In this document: positions 9,120 to 18,994 of the stretch, piece by piece
How positions within the stretch are numbered: position 1 is the first letter of the stretch
How the letters are laid out: every line of letters starts with the position of its first letter
Assembly (NCBI RefSeq): GCF_022664435.1
Contig: NZ_JAKREU010000010.1
Location: 78,720 to 142,719 of the forward strand
Origin: Sphingomonas panni
Lineage (GTDB): Bacteria > Pseudomonadota > Alphaproteobacteria > Sphingomonadales > Sphingomonadaceae
Length of the DNA stretch: 64,000 bases
Reading direction: 5' to 3'
Notes under the pieces: generated by a model
The model's input: only the letters and a program-made list of their open reading frames with translations
What the model was told of the DNA's origin: nothing
Databases searched by the model: none
Position numbers and translations under genes: made by a program

Positions 9120-9892
9120 GCGATCATCGCCCGCGTGGCCGCTTCGACATCTTCGTGGCGCATCAGTGCTTCGCCGATCAGGAAGCAGCGGACGCCATGT
9201 TCGGCCATCGCGTCGAGGTCGGCACGGGTGGTCAGGCCGCTTTCTGCGACGAAGGTGCAGCCGGCGGGCGCATGGCCGACCAGTTCATAGGTCCGCTCAA
9301 AACTGACCGTGAAGTCCTTGAGATTGCGGTTATTTACGCCGATCAGACGCGAACGGAGGTTCAGCGCCCGGTCGAGTTCGGCGCGGTCGTGTACCTCGAC
9401 CAGCACGTCCATGCCGCGTTCGATCGCTGCCGCTTCGATCTCCGCCATCTGCGTGTCGGACAGTGCGGCGACGATGATGAGGATCGCGTCGGCACCCAAT
9501 GCGCGGGCCTCGGCCACCTGCCACGGATCGACGTTGAAGTCCTTGCGCAGGACCGGCAGGTCGCAGGCGGCACGGGCGGCGACCAGATAGTCGTCGGCCC
9601 CCTGGAAATAGTCGATATCGGTCAGGACCGACAGGCACGCCGCGCCCCCGGCCTGATAGGCGCGGGCATGGGCGGGGGGATCGAAATCGGGGCGGATCAG
9701 CCCCTTGGACGGGCTGGCCTTCTTGATCTCGGCGATGAGGGCGTGGCCCGGCCTGGCGTCGAGCGCGGCGCGGAAGCCGCGGGGGGCGCTTTGTTCGCTG
9801 GCGCGCGCGTCGAGGTCGGCGATGCTGGCGCGGCCGCTGCGGTCGGCGACTTCGGCGCGCTTGGTGGCGAGGATGGTGTCGAGCATCGTCAT
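9116..9892 (-). CDS. trpC: Indole-3-glycerol phosphate synthase TrpC
   Basis: TrpC (258 residues) closes the indole ring in tryptophan synthesis. It is a TIM barrel with the phosphate-binding and catalytic marks: [10 protein letters not shown] near residue 51, VLRKDF near residue 111, [12 protein letters not shown] near residue 174 and VAESGL near residue 206. The ATG at 9892 overlaps the trpD stop as ATGA; an in-frame ATG six bases downstream (9886) is a possible alternative. It is the standard single-function form, without fused TrpF. Confidence 0.96.
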   Translation of the reverse strand: MTMLDTILATKRAEVADRSGRASIADLDARASEQSAPRGFRAALDARPGHALIAEIKKASPSKGLIRPDFDPPAHARAYQAGGAACLSVLTDIDYFQGADDYLVAARAACDLPVLRKDFNVDPWQVAEARALGADAILIIVAALSDTQMAEIEAAAIERGMDVLVEVHDRAELDRALNLRSRLIGVNNRNLKDFTVSFERTYELVGHAPAGCTFVAESGLTTRADLDAMAEHGVRCFLIGEALMRHEDVEAATRAMIA

Positions 9893-10881
9893 GAATAGGC
9901 GATCCATTGGTCGAGCAGGCGGTCGGCCGCGCCGGAATCGATGACCTCTGCGGCGCGTTCGGCACCGTCGCGCAGGTCGGTGGCGGTGTCGGCGATCAGC
10001 AGGGCGGCGGCGGCGTTGAGCAGGACCGCGTCGCGATACGGGCTTTTCTCCCCGCGCAACAGCGCTCGCAGCGCGGCGGCGTTATGGCGCGCGTCGCCGC
10101 CGCGGATCGCGCTGATCGGATGGCGCGGCAGGCCGGCATCCTCGGGCACGATGCGGTCGGCCATGGTCATGCCGACGGGCACGACCACGGTCGGACCAGC
10201 ACCGGAGATTTCGTCCAGCCCCTCTTCGCCCGACACGATCAGCGCGGTTTCGGCACCGAGCAGCTCCATCGCCTCGGCATAGACGGTCGCATAGTCGGGG
10301 CGGGCGATGCCGATCAGCTGGCGCGTGGTGCGCGCGGGATTGGCGAGTGGGCCCATCAGGTTGAAGATGGTACGCCGCCCGATCCGCTGACGGATGGGGG
10401 TGATGCGCTTCATCGCCGGATGATGGTTGGCGGCGAAGAGAAAGGCGATGCCGATATCGTTCAGCGTCGCCTCCGCCATCGCGCCCGCCGCACCCATGTC
10501 GAGGCCGAGTGCTTCGAGGGTGTCGGCGGCACCGGCCTTGCTGGAAGCGGCGCGGTTGCCATGCTTGGCGACGGGCACGCCACTGGCGGCGACGACGAGG
10601 CTGACGGCGGTGGAGACGTTGAGGGTATGGTGCCCGTCGCCCCCGGTGCCGCACACGTCGATGGCGTGCGCCGGCGCGGCGATCGGGATCATGCGGTGGC
10701 GGAGCGCGCGCGCGGCCTCGGCGATCTCGATGCTCGTCTCACCGCGAATGGCGAGGTCGGTGAGGAAGGTCGCGATGGCATCGTCCGACACCGTGCCGTC
10801 GAGGATCGCGGCAAAGGCTTCGGCGGCGCTTTCGTGGCTGAGCGGCGTCGACGGATCGGGGAGCAGGGTGGTGACGGTCAT
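9889..10881 (-). CDS. trpD: Anthranilate phosphoribosyltransferase TrpD
   Basis: TrpD (330 residues) joins anthranilate to PRPP, the second committed step of tryptophan synthesis. The PRPP-binding motif [17 protein letters not shown] (near residue 80), [21 protein letters not shown], and NLMGPLANP are all present. The usual second position of CGTGGDG is intact. Its start overlaps the trpG stop by four bases (ATGA), and its own stop overlaps trpC in the same way, so trpGDC form one tightly coupled unit. Confidence 0.97.
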   Translation of the reverse strand: MTVTTLLPDPSTPLSHESAAEAFAAILDGTVSDDAIATFLTDLAIRGETSIEIAEAARALRHRMIPIAAPAHAIDVCGTGGDGHHTLNVSTAVSLVVAASGVPVAKHGNRAASSKAGAADTLEALGLDMGAAGAMAEATLNDIGIAFLFAANHHPAMKRITPIRQRIGRRTIFNLMGPLANPARTTRQLIGIARPDYATVYAEAMELLGAETALIVSGEEGLDEISGAGPTVVVPVGMTMADRIVPEDAGLPRHPISAIRGGDARHNAAALRALLRGEKSPYRDAVLLNAAAALLIADTATDLRDGAERAAEVIDSGAADRLLDQWIAYS

Positions 10882-11462
10882 GCCGGCAGGCTCGCTGCGA
10901 TCCCTGCGTCGTTCAGGAAATTGGCGAGCATGGCATGGCCATGTTCGGTGGCGATGCTCTCCGGGTGGAACTGCACACCGTGGATGGGGAGTTCGCGATG
11001 CCGGAACCCCATGACGCTGCCGTCCGACGCGCTGGCGTTGACCGCGAGCATGTCGGGAATGTCGGTCACGATCAACGAGTGGTAGCGCGTCGCGGTGAAG
11101 GGCGAGGGGAGGCCGGCGAACACGCCGGTGCCGTCATGCTCGATCGGCGAGGTCTTGCCGTGCATCAGCCCGCCGCGCACGACCTTTCCGCCGAAATGCT
11201 GGCCGATCGCCTGATGACCCAGGCAGACGCCGAGCAGCGGGCGCTGCGCCTCGGCACAGGCGGCCACGAGGTCGAGCGAGACGCCGGCTTCGGTCGGGGT
11301 GCAGGGGCCGGGGGAGATCAGGAATCCCTGCGCATTGCTGTTCAATGCGTCGGCAGCGGTCAGGCTGTCGTTGCGCTCGACGCGGACCTCGACGCCCAGC
11401 TCCATCAGGTAATGGACCAGGTTCCAGGTGAAGCTGTCGTAATTGTCGATGACGAGGATCAT
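10878..11462 (-). CDS. trpG: Anthranilate/aminodeoxychorismate synthase glutamine amidotransferase TrpG
   Basis: This 194-residue class I glutamine amidotransferase delivers ammonia to the anthranilate synthase large subunit (TrpE, not in the window) and may also serve PabB. The N-terminus [18 protein letters not shown] is typical. The nucleophile Cys lies in [12 protein letters not shown] and the His-Glu pair in VQFHPESI. It is the first gene of the trpGDC-moaC-moeA-lexA run. No transcription-attenuation leader peptide was recognised upstream in the 110 bases before the divergent gene at 11573. Confidence 0.96.
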   Translation of the reverse strand: MILVIDNYDSFTWNLVHYLMELGVEVRVERNDSLTAADALNSNAQGFLISPGPCTPTEAGVSLDLVAACAEAQRPLLGVCLGHQAIGQHFGGKVVRGGLMHGKTSPIEHDGTGVFAGLPSPFTATRYHSLIVTDIPDMLAVNASASDGSVMGFRHRELPIHGVQFHPESIATEHGHAMLANFLNDAGIAASLPA

Positions 11463-11572
11463 GGCACCGCCATAGCGTCCTGCGGGCGCGGTGCAACGGG
11501 GACGAAATCTTCGCGTTCATGTTCTGGTCATCGGTGCGGTCGCGTATGGATGCCGGGCAAGGAGATAGGGTT

Positions 11573-11980
11573 ATGGTGCGTTGGGTGTTGGCGGGACTGG
11601 CCCTGGCAGTCGGAGCGCCGGCGATGGCGCAGGATACGCCGCCCGAACCGCCGCCGCAGCGGGTGCGCAACGCCACCGTCTATGGCGAGGAAGCCTGTCC
11701 CAAGCCGACCAGCGACGACGAGATCGTGGTGTGCGCACGGCTGGGCGAGAATGAGCGCTATCGCATCCCCAAGCGGTTTCGTGCGCCGCCGGACAAGTCG
11801 TCGGCCGGCTCCAGCTGGGCGATGCGGGCCGACAGCGCGATGGAAGAGGCGCGGATCGGGCGGCCCAACAGCTGTTCGGTGGTCGGCACCGGCGGGCAGA
11901 CCGGCTGTACCCAGGCGATGCTGCGCCAATGGTTCGCATGGCGGCGCGACCAGCAGGCGACGCAGAGCCAGATCCCCTGA
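11573..11980 (+). CDS. Small secreted protein of unknown function
   Basis: The ATG at 11573 follows AAGGAGATAGGG and opens a signal peptide (MVRWVLAGLALAVGAPAMAQ), giving a 135-residue exported protein. The mature part starts with a proline-rich stretch and has four cysteines (EEACPKP, VVCARLG, NSCSVVG, TGCTQA) that could form two disulfides in the periplasm. It ends four bases from the stop of the convergent GGDEF gene. I do not recognise a defined family; similar short exported proteins with this cysteine pattern are frequent in sphingomonads (recollection). No function is assigned. Confidence 0.75.
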   Translation: MVRWVLAGLALAVGAPAMAQDTPPEPPPQRVRNATVYGEEACPKPTSDDEIVVCARLGENERYRIPKRFRAPPDKSSAGSSWAMRADSAMEEARIGRPNSCSVVGTGGQTGCTQAMLRQWFAWRRDQQATQSQIP

Positions 11981-11984
11981 CGAG

Positions 11985-13145
11985 TCAGGCGGCGTCGTCC
12001 ATCCGGCCGAGGCTGTCTTCGTACCGGAATGCCCGCCCGGTCCGTTTCGAGGCATAGAGCGCGGCATCGGCATGGTGTCGCAGCTGATCGACGCTCGCCG
12101 CATCCTCGGGCAGACAGGCATAGCCGACGCTGGCGGTGACCGGCGCGACCATATCGGGTGCGATTCGGTAGGGTGGGCTCGACAGCGTTTCGCGGATGCG
12201 TTCGGCAAGTGCAGCCGCGGCTTCGGGCGGGAGGTGGCGGACCGCTACCATGAACTCGTCGCCCCCCAGCCGGGCGATGAACGCCTGGTCGGGCGATGCC
12301 TGTCGCAAGCGTTGCGCGACCTCCACCAGCACGGCATCTCCCGCCGCATGGCCGTAGCGGTCGTTCACGGGCTTGAACCCGTCGAGATCGATACAGACAA
12401 GCGCCACCGGTTCGATCGAGCGGTCATCGAAACGCGCCAGCACTTCGTTCAGGCCGTGACGATTGACGAGGCCGGTCAGCGGATCATGGCCGGCGAGGTG
12501 GCGGTTGTGCTCGGCCGCCTCCAGCGAATTCGCCAAAATCCGCCCGAAATTGCCGAGCAGGGCACGCACGCCGATGAACAGCGGCACCGTCATCGGCAGC
12601 AGCAGCCACAGCAGCGGTTCGCGCGACATCGCAAGCCCGATCTTCAGCGGCAGGTCGCACAGGATCATCATCAGCGTCGCCATGCGCGGCATGGCGTAGT
12701 TGCGTGCGCAGATCGGCGCGACCAGCCCGAGGACGAATGCCGTCGCAAGGGTCATCAGCACCACGTCGCCGGTGCGGGTGATGACGAAGGCGGAAAGTCC
12801 CTGCAGGGCGCACCAGCCGAGCGACAGCCGCATTGACCGTTCGATTGTCGGTCGAGCGCCGGCGCGGTATGCGTGGCGCGCCTGGCGAAGGGCTTCGAGG
12901 CGGAGCGCCAGCAGGATCAGTTCGGCGGCAAAGACCAGCCAGAAGATCGGTTGGCCGGTGCGAAGCGCCGCCGCGACGCCGATCGAAATGCCGGTCAGCG
13001 CGGCCATGACGACGACCGACGGCGCGGACAGCGCACAGGCGTACAGCATCGGGCGGGCCGTATCCGGTACCTTTACGACCGGATCGGCCAGCCAGGCGAG
13101 GATCGGATTGTTGCCCGACAGCCGGGCCTGGCGTTGGTAGTCCAT
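11985..13145 (-). CDS. Membrane-bound diguanylate cyclase (GGDEF)
   Basis: This 386-residue protein has about six hydrophobic segments in its first 210 residues, then a GGDEF domain (about residues 220-375). The active-site loop reads RLGGDEF and the metal/nucleotide motif DLDGFKPVNDRYGH is intact, so cyclic-di-GMP synthesis is expected. The residues before the loop read PDQAFIARL, so the usual RxxD inhibitory site is missing and product feedback through that site is unlikely. No EAL domain is fused. The signal sensed by the membrane part is unknown. It stands alone, convergent with the small secreted gene. Confidence 0.92.
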   Translation of the reverse strand: MDYQRQARLSGNNPILAWLADPVVKVPDTARPMLYACALSAPSVVVMAALTGISIGVAAALRTGQPIFWLVFAAELILLALRLEALRQARHAYRAGARPTIERSMRLSLGWCALQGLSAFVITRTGDVVLMTLATAFVLGLVAPICARNYAMPRMATLMMILCDLPLKIGLAMSREPLLWLLLPMTVPLFIGVRALLGNFGRILANSLEAAEHNRHLAGHDPLTGLVNRHGLNEVLARFDDRSIEPVALVCIDLDGFKPVNDRYGHAAGDAVLVEVAQRLRQASPDQAFIARLGGDEFMVAVRHLPPEAAAALAERIRETLSSPPYRIAPDMVAPVTASVGYACLPEDAASVDQLRHHADAALYASKRTGRAFRYEDSLGRMDDAA

Positions 13146-13204
13146 CCGATCGATCCCGAACGCATGCGATCGGTTACGATAGGGCGCAAAACCCTTTCAA
13201 TCTG

Positions 13205-13354
13205 TTAATCCGGCTTGCCGGTGCGACGGCAACGGTCCGAGCAATAGACGACGTTGTCCCAGTCGCGTTCCCACTTCTTGCGCCACGCGAACGGGCGCTG
13301 GCACACCGGGCAGACCTTGGTCGGCAGGTCGCGCTTGGCGACCCCCCGCGGCAT
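13205..13354 (-). CDS. DUF2256 zinc-ribbon-like small protein
   Basis: A 49-residue basic protein whose start ATG (13354) overlaps the aroB stop by one base (TGATG). It contains two cysteine pairs, CPVCQRPF and YCSDRC, in a [12 protein letters not shown] context, the signature of the DUF2256 family; these residues probably bind a metal ion. The function is unknown. Translational coupling to aroB shows it is truly expressed with the shikimate genes, although no role in that pathway is known. Confidence 0.85.
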   Translation of the reverse strand: MPRGVAKRDLPTKVCPVCQRPFAWRKKWERDWDNVVYCSDRCRRTGKPD

Positions 13355-14454
13355 CAGCGGGGCTGCCGGTCGAGGAAGGCCGCGACCTGTCCCAGATCGA
13401 CCGAGCGGTCGAGATAGGTCTGGCCGATGCCGCGCGCGAGGAGGAAGGGCAGGGTGCCGCCCTCGCGCTTCTTGTCGTGGAGCATATGCCCGACCAGCGT
13501 CTCGCCCGTGGCGGTGATGCCGGCGGCGGCGAGGCCGTCGGGCAGGCCGGCGTTGCGCAGATGCGCCGCGACCCGGTCGGCATCCTCGGCACGGCACAGC
13601 CCCTGTTCGGCGCTGTAGGCAAAGGCCAGCGCCATACCGGCCGCGACCCCCTCGCCATGCAGCAGCGATCCGTCGAAGCCGGCTTCGGCCTCCAGCGCAT
13701 GGCCGAAGGTATGGCCGAGGTTCAATAATGCGCGCGTGCCGGTCGTCTCGCGTTCGTCCGCGCCGACGATCCGCGCCTTGGCCGAAACCGAGCGTGCGAT
13801 GGCATGGGCGCGCGCCGCAGGATCGCCGAGCAGCAGCGCGGTGCCGTGTGATTCGCACCATGCAAAGAAGTCCGGGTCGTCGATCAGCCCGTATTTCACG
13901 ACCTCGGCATAGCCGGCGCGGACTTCGCGGGGGGCAAGCGTGTCGAGCGTCGTCGGGTCGATCAGCACGAGCGCGGGCTGATGAAAGGCGCCGACGAGGT
14001 TCTTGCCGGCGCGGGTGTTGATCCCGGTCTTTCCACCGACCGACGAATCGACCTGCGCGAGGAGGGTCGTCGGCACCTGTACGAAGCCGCAGCCGCGCTT
14101 CAGGATCGCGGCGGCGAAGCCGACCAGATCGCCGATCACCCCGCCGCCCAGCGCGACGATATGGTCGCCCCGCTCGACGCCGAGCGCCAGCAGCGAATCG
14201 AGCAGCGATTCGAGCGTCGCCCAGCTCTTGGACCGTTCGCCTGCCGGAATCTCGATCGCCTCGCTGGCGATGCCGGAGGCCGCAAGGGAGTCGCGAAGCG
14301 TGGCGAGGTGCATCGGCACCTGCGCATCGGCGACGATCACCATCCGCCGTCCGCGCGCGATCGGCCCCAGATGATCGCCCGCGCGCGCCAGCACGCCGTC
14401 CTCGATCACGATGTCGTAGCTGCGGGTGCCGAGGTCGACGGGGATGACGGTCAT
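13354..14454 (-). CDS. aroB: 3-dehydroquinate synthase AroB
   Basis: AroB (366 residues) turns DAHP into 3-dehydroquinate using NAD and a divalent metal, the second step of the shikimate pathway. Visible marks are [19 protein letters not shown] (NAD and phosphate contact), [19 protein letters not shown], and the metal-binding Glu/His positions in [24 protein letters not shown] and [10 protein letters not shown]. The start overlaps the aroK stop by four bases (ATGA). The order aroK-aroB is the usual proteobacterial one. Confidence 0.97.
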   Translation of the reverse strand: MTVIPVDLGTRSYDIVIEDGVLARAGDHLGPIARGRRMVIVADAQVPMHLATLRDSLAASGIASEAIEIPAGERSKSWATLESLLDSLLALGVERGDHIVALGGGVIGDLVGFAAAILKRGCGFVQVPTTLLAQVDSSVGGKTGINTRAGKNLVGAFHQPALVLIDPTTLDTLAPREVRAGYAEVVKYGLIDDPDFFAWCESHGTALLLGDPAARAHAIARSVSAKARIVGADERETTGTRALLNLGHTFGHALEAEAGFDGSLLHGEGVAAGMALAFAYSAEQGLCRAEDADRVAAHLRNAGLPDGLAAAGITATGETLVGHMLHDKKREGGTLPFLLARGIGQTYLDRSVDLGQVAAFLDRQPR

Positions 14455-15002
14455 TGGCCGATGGCTTTCAGGATGGCGGAAACGGTGGCGTCGTGCGGCG
14501 CGTGCTGGCTGACGATATGGATCGGCGCAAGGGCGTAGACCGGGTTTCGCACGCGGGCGAGCTCGGTCAGCACCTTTTCCGGGTCCTTGCCGCGCAGCAG
14601 CGGGCGGGTATCGCGACGGCGTACCCGGTCGGCCAGGACGGCGGGGGAGGCGTCGAGCCAGATCGCCAGCGCCTGATCGAGGATAAGGTCGCGGGTGTCC
14701 GCCTGCATGAAGGCACCGCCGCCGGTGGCGATCACCTTAGGCGTGCCGTCGATCAGCCGGGCGATGACGCGGCGTTCACCGTCGCGGAAATGATTTTCGC
14801 CGAAGCGTTCGAAGATTTCGGCGATGGTCATGCCGGCGGCATGTTCGATTTCGTTGTCGGCATCGACGAAATCGAGCTTCATCCGCTGCGCCAGGCGGCG
14901 GCCGACGGTCGATTTGCCGACGCCCATCAACCCGACCAGCACGATCGGGCGGCCGGTCCAGCGGGGGGCGGGTTGAGGCAGGGAGTCTTGAATTTGCAGC
15001 AT
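14451..15002 (-). CDS. aroK: Shikimate kinase AroK
   Basis: AroK (183 residues from the ATG at 15002) phosphorylates shikimate with ATP. The P-loop [15 protein letters not shown] lies near residue 25, followed by the shikimate-binding [28 protein letters not shown] and the lid region [16 protein letters not shown] at 15041 would add 13 residues; the ATG start is preferred though neither has a convincing ribosome site. Divergent from the xerD-accA operon, an arrangement common in alphaproteobacteria. Confidence 0.95.
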   Translation of the reverse strand: MLQIQDSLPQPAPRWTGRPIVLVGLMGVGKSTVGRRLAQRMKLDFVDADNEIEHAAGMTIAEIFERFGENHFRDGERRVIARLIDGTPKVIATGGGAFMQADTRDLILDQALAIWLDASPAVLADRVRRRDTRPLLRGKDPEKVLTELARVRNPVYALAPIHIVSQHAPHDATVSAILKAIGQ

Positions 15003-15094
15003 TGCGGGAGGGGCTATACAGCCGCCCCGCGGATCGGGCAAAAGGCGCGTCGCCGTATTTTTCCTGGCCCATCGTATTCGGGACGATCTGATCC

Positions 15095-15232
15095 ATGTCG
15101 CGTTCGCTTGTCATTCTCCTCGTCGTCGTCGTCGCGCTGGTCGCGGGCATGTTCGTTCTGGCGGGACGGTCGACCGAGCAGCAGCCGACCCAGATCGAAA
15201 AGGCGGTTTCGCTTGAAAACCTCGCCAACTGA
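15095..15232 (+). CDS. 45-residue single-pass membrane peptide
   Basis: A 45-residue product starting MSRSLVILLVVVVALVAG has one strongly hydrophobic segment (about residues 5-23) and a short polar tail (STEQQPTQIEKAVSLENLAN), so it probably sits in the inner membrane with a small periplasmic tail. Its 3' end overlaps the start of the following exported-protein gene by 20 bases, which supports expression and coupling. It is the first gene of the operon running to xerD and accA. No family is recognised. Confidence 0.7.
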   Translation: MSRSLVILLVVVVALVAGMFVLAGRSTEQQPTQIEKAVSLENLAN

Positions 15233-17027
15233 CCGGTTGCGCGTCGGGATCGCCGCCGCCGCGCTGATCGCGGTCGCGGTGCCGGCGATCGGGCAGGACG
15301 TGCCCGAATCGCTGCTGCCGCCGGGTTTCGGCGATGCGCCGGCCCCGGCCCCCACGCCGACCCCGCGCGCCAGCTCCCGCCCGGTCGCGCCCGGTACGCC
15401 GAATTTCGCGCCGGCCGCGCCGATTGTCCAGCCGCTGCCGGGCGTTCCCGGCGTGCCGGGGGCGACCCCGCTGCCGACGCCCAGCGCGACCGCCACGCCG
15501 ACCCCGGTCAGCCCGGAAGCGCTGCGCCAATATGAGCTGCCCGATTATGCGCGGCGCTCGACCGCCAGCATCGGTATTGCGGGGCAAGGCGGCGCGTTCG
15601 GCGGCAACGCCTTCGGCACCGGCGACGGTCCGTGGCTGCAACGGATCATGCGCTCGCTCGACGCGCCGATCGTGTCGCGCTGGGTCTCGATCGCCCTGCG
15701 CCGCGCGCTGGTGTCGGATATTGCCACACCGTCGGGCGTCGACGGCGCGGACTTCGCGGCCGAGCGCGCGTGGCTGCTCGTGCGGATGGGCGAGGCGGCA
15801 CCCGCCCGCGCGCTGGTCCAGTCGGTCGACATCGACAACTACACGCCGAAGCTCTTTCAGATCGCGATGCAGGCGATGCTGGCGACCGGCGATCCGGGCG
15901 GTCTCTGCCCACTGACCGCGCCGGCGATGCGGGTGTCGAACGAACGCGGCTGGCGGCTGGCCAATGCCATCTGCCTCGGCCTGTCGGGCGAGGCGGGGCA
16001 GGCCGGGCGGATCGTCGATCAGGCCCGGCGACAGGCTCCCGGCGGCGGCGCGATCGACGTCGCGCTCGCCGAAAAGCTGGTCGGCAAGGGCGCGCAGGGC
16101 CGCCGTGCCGCGACGATCGAGTGGGACGGCATCGACCGGCTGACCGCGTGGCGATACGGCATGGCTGCTGCCAGCGCGACGCCGGTGCCTGCCGGCCTGT
16201 TCGGCGGCGTGGGGCCGCAGGTCCGCTACTGGCATGCGACCGCGCCGCAATATGCGCCGAACGTTCGTCTCGCCGATGCGGACCTTGCCGCCGCGCAGGG
16301 CGTGTTGTCGAGCGAGGCGCTGGTCGACCTTTATGCGCAGCTGACGACGGACGAGGATGCGACCAGCACGCAGACGGCGCTGGCGACCGATTTGCGTACC
16401 GCCTTTACCGGCAGCGATACCGATCGGCTGGCGATGCTGCGCCAGTTCTGGGAACCGGCAATCACTTCCCCGCTCGGCTATGCGCGGCGGGTGCTGACCG
16501 CGCGGGCGGCGGCGATGATCGCGCCGGTCGCCGATCATGTCGGCGATGCCGATCAGCTGATCGCGTCGATGCTGACCGCCGGGCTGGACCTGCCGGCGCT
16601 GCGCTGGCGCGGGGTCGTGCCGGTCGGCAGCGATGGCTGGGCGATGCTGACGGTGGCCGACCCGATGGGCCGGTCGGTCGCGCCGGGGGCGGTGTCGGAC
16701 TATGCCGGGCAGAATATGCGCAAGGGGCAGTTGCTGTTCGCCGCGCTGGCTGGCCTTGGCCGCCTGCCGCGCGATCAGGTGCAGGGCATGGCGCGCGAAC
16801 TGAACGTCGCGGTCGGCGCGCGCAATGCGTGGACCGATGCGATCGACCGCGCGGGCGTGAATGGCGAGGGCGGTACGGTGCTGCTGCTCGCTGCGACCGG
16901 AATGCAGACCCCCGACTGGCGCGGCGTGCCGGCCGAGGCGCTGTTCCACATCGTCGCCGCGCTGCGTGCGGCGGGGCGCGAGGGCGAGGCGCGGATGATC
17001 GCGGCGGAAGCGATCGCGCGGTCGTGA
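15213..17027 (+). CDS. Large exported protein of unknown function, helical-repeat type
   Basis: About 604 residues. The most likely start is TTG at 15213 (AAGGCGG six to seven bases upstream); TTG at 15237 is an alternative. A signal segment (VGIAAAALIAVAVPAIGQD) is followed by a proline/alanine-rich linker (about residues 40-105), then a long alanine- and leucine-rich alpha-helical region resembling a TPR-like solenoid; residues near 195-340 show repeated helix pairs. It is likely periplasmic. The stop overlaps the xerD start by four bases (GTGA). Homologues of unknown role at this locus are expected in sphingomonads (recollection). No catalytic motif is evident. Confidence 0.75.
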   Translation: MKTSPTDRLRVGIAAAALIAVAVPAIGQDVPESLLPPGFGDAPAPAPTPTPRASSRPVAPGTPNFAPAAPIVQPLPGVPGVPGATPLPTPSATATPTPVSPEALRQYELPDYARRSTASIGIAGQGGAFGGNAFGTGDGPWLQRIMRSLDAPIVSRWVSIALRRALVSDIATPSGVDGADFAAERAWLLVRMGEAAPARALVQSVDIDNYTPKLFQIAMQAMLATGDPGGLCPLTAPAMRVSNERGWRLANAICLGLSGEAGQAGRIVDQARRQAPGGGAIDVALAEKLVGKGAQGRRAATIEWDGIDRLTAWRYGMAAASATPVPAGLFGGVGPQVRYWHATAPQYAPNVRLADADLAAAQGVLSSEALVDLYAQLTTDEDATSTQTALATDLRTAFTGSDTDRLAMLRQFWEPAITSPLGYARRVLTARAAAMIAPVADHVGDADQLIASMLTAGLDLPALRWRGVVPVGSDGWAMLTVADPMGRSVAPGAVSDYAGQNMRKGQLLFAALAGLGRLPRDQVQGMARELNVAVGARNAWTDAIDRAGVNGEGGTVLLLAATGMQTPDWRGVPAEALFHIVAALRAAGREGEARMIAAEAIARS

Positions 17028-17932
17028 GCGCACCCGGCAGCGACCGGGTTTTGATCGACCGCTTTCTGGAGATGATGGCGGCGGAGGCGGGGGCGGCGCG
17101 CAATACCCTCGCCGCCTATCGCACCGATTTGTCGCTGGCGTCCGACGCGCTGGGCGGGCGGCTGGCGGGGGCGGATGCGGCGGCGATCGGGCGGCTGGCC
17201 GATGGCTGGGGCGAGCTTGCCAAGGCGACGGTGGCGCGCAAGGCGGCGGCGCTCCGGCGGTTCTTCGCGTTTCTGGCGGAGGAAGGGCTGCGCGAGGACG
17301 ATCCGGGCGCAGCACTGCCCCGGCCCGGTACGTCGCGCGGATTGCCGAAGACGCTGTCGAGCGGCGATATCGATGCGATGTTCGCGGCGATCGACGGGCG
17401 GATCGCACGGGTGCCACCCGATCGCAACGACCTGCGCCTGTCCGCGCTGTTCGAGCTGCTATACGGATCGGGGCTGCGCGCGACCGAGCTGGTGTCGCTG
17501 CCGCGCGGGATCATCGCGTCCGACCGGCCGTACATGATCCTGAAGGGCAAGGGCGGGCGCGAGCGGATGGTGCCGCTGTCCGACCGGTCGCGGGCGGCTG
17601 TCGCGCGCTGGCGGGTGCATGTCCCCGCCGACAGCATGTGGCTGTTCCCGTCGGGCAAGGGCCATTTGTCGCGGATGCGGCTGTACCAGATCGTCCGCGC
17701 GCTGGCGGCGGAAGCGGGGATCGCACCCGACCGGATCAGCCCGCACGTGCTGCGCCATGCATTCGCCACGCACCTGCTGGAAGGCGGCGCGGACCTGCGC
17801 GCGCTGCAGGCGATGCTGGGCCATGCCGATATCGCCACGACCGAAATCTATACCCATGTCGATGCGTCGCGGCTGGTGCAGCTGGTCAACGAACGCCACC
17901 CGCTGATTGACGAAGGGCGGACACGGCCATAG
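17024..17932 (+). CDS. xerD: Tyrosine recombinase XerD
   Basis: A 302-residue site-specific recombinase of the XerC/XerD type, acting at dif to resolve chromosome dimers at division. The GTG start at 17024 overlaps the upstream stop. After an N-terminal core-binding domain (about residues 1-95), all catalytic residues are visible: Arg in GSGLRATEL, Lys in [13 protein letters not shown], His-x-x-Arg in [11 protein letters not shown], His in LGHADIATT and Tyr in EIYTHVD. The locus between aroK and accA is the usual place of xerD in alphaproteobacteria, which favours XerD over XerC. No integron or phage context. Confidence 0.92.
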   Translation: MSAPGSDRVLIDRFLEMMAAEAGAARNTLAAYRTDLSLASDALGGRLAGADAAAIGRLADGWGELAKATVARKAAALRRFFAFLAEEGLREDDPGAALPRPGTSRGLPKTLSSGDIDAMFAAIDGRIARVPPDRNDLRLSALFELLYGSGLRATELVSLPRGIIASDRPYMILKGKGGRERMVPLSDRSRAAVARWRVHVPADSMWLFPSGKGHLSRMRLYQIVRALAAEAGIAPDRISPHVLRHAFATHLLEGGADLRALQAMLGHADIATTEIYTHVDASRLVQLVNERHPLIDEGRTRP

Positions 17933-17942
17933 GGCGCGGACC

Positions 17943-18890
17943 ATGGCTACCTTCCTTGATTTCGAAAAACCCATCGCCGAGCTGCAGGCGCGCATCGACG
18001 AACTGCGCGATACCGCCGCCGATGGCGAGCTGGACATCGCGACCGAGATCGGGCGGTTGCAGACCAAGTCCGACCGGCTGCTGCGCGAAACCTATGCCAA
18101 GCTGACCCCGTGGCAGAAGACGCAGGTCGCCCGCCACCCGGAACGGCCGCATTTCAAACATTATGTCGCGGGGCTGGTCGAGGATTTCATGCCGCTGGGC
18201 GGCGACCGTGCCTTTGCCGACGATCAGGCGATCCTGGGCGGGATCGGGCGGTTTCGCGGGCGCAAGGTCATGGTGATCGGCCATGAAAAGGGCGACGACA
18301 CCGCGACGCGGCTGCGCCACAATTTCGGGATGGGTAAGCCCGAAGGTTACCGCAAGGCGATCCGGCTGATGCAGCTGGCCGACCGGTTCGGCTTGCCGGT
18401 GGTCACTTTGGTCGATACGTCCGGCGCGTTTCCCGGCATCCAGGCCGAAGAGCGCGGGCAGGCCGAGGCGATCGCGCGCTCGACCGAAGCGGCGCTGAAC
18501 CTCGGCGTGCCGATGGTGTCGGCGATCCTGGGCGAGGGTGGTTCGGGCGGCGCGATCGCGCTGGCGGCCGGCAACCGGGTGCTGATGATGGAACATGCCG
18601 TCTACTCGGTGATCTCGCCCGAAGGCTGCGCATCGATCCTGTGGCGCACTGCCGACAAGGCCCCTGAGGCGGCCGAAGCGATGCGGGTCACGGCGCAGGA
18701 CCTGAAGGCGCTGGGCGTGATCGACCGGATCGTGGCCGAACCGCTGGGCGCGGCGCATCGTGATCCGGCAGCGGCGATCGCGGCGCTGGGCGATGCGATC
18801 GATGGCGAACTGAACGGGCTGGTAGCGCAGGACGGGGCGGCGCTGCGCCTGTCGCGGCGGCAGAAGTTTTTGGCGATGGGGCGGCTGTAG
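17943..18890 (+). CDS. accA: Acetyl-CoA carboxylase carboxyltransferase subunit alpha
   Basis: AccA (315 residues) pairs with AccD to transfer CO2 from biotin to acetyl-CoA, the first step of fatty-acid synthesis. It starts [15 protein letters not shown] at 17943, ten bases after xerD. Typical segments are [25 protein letters not shown]-type [38 protein letters not shown] and [20 protein letters not shown], which form the carboxybiotin and CoA pocket. The accD and biotin subunits are elsewhere. Confidence 0.97.
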   Translation: MATFLDFEKPIAELQARIDELRDTAADGELDIATEIGRLQTKSDRLLRETYAKLTPWQKTQVARHPERPHFKHYVAGLVEDFMPLGGDRAFADDQAILGGIGRFRGRKVMVIGHEKGDDTATRLRHNFGMGKPEGYRKAIRLMQLADRFGLPVVTLVDTSGAFPGIQAEERGQAEAIARSTEAALNLGVPMVSAILGEGGSGGAIALAAGNRVLMMEHAVYSVISPEGCASILWRTADKAPEAAEAMRVTAQDLKALGVIDRIVAEPLGAAHRDPAAAIAALGDAIDGELNGLVAQDGAALRLSRRQKFLAMGRL

Positions 18891-18942
18891 CATCGGGTGT
18901 GCGCGGCCCGGCCAGGGCGATCCCCTTTTGTTCTCTTGAACA

Positions 18943-18980
18943 GGTCGGGGCGGCGGAACCCCCGTTCCGCCGCCCCGACC
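18943..18980. terminator. 17-base-pair hairpin between accA and flp
   Basis: A perfect inverted repeat with 17 base pairs (GGTCGGGGCGGCGGAAC and its complement) and a CCCC loop lies between convergent genes. A smaller hairpin, TGTTC-TCTT-GAACA, lies just to its left. No T-run follows on either strand, but the strength of the stem and the convergent placing make a bidirectional terminator likely. Confidence 0.65.
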
Positions 18981-18994
18981 GTTCGAACGCTGTC

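Noticed and set aside
15111..17417. 768-codon open frame on the minus strand opposite the exported protein and xerD
   Set aside because: Composition is extreme in Arg and Ala, it crosses two well-supported genes, and it has no ribosome site or known motif.
17024..17932. Tyrosine recombinase as a sign of an integron or phage
   Set aside because: Length, motifs and the aroK-xerD-accA context match the housekeeping XerD; no attachment sites or phage genes are nearby.
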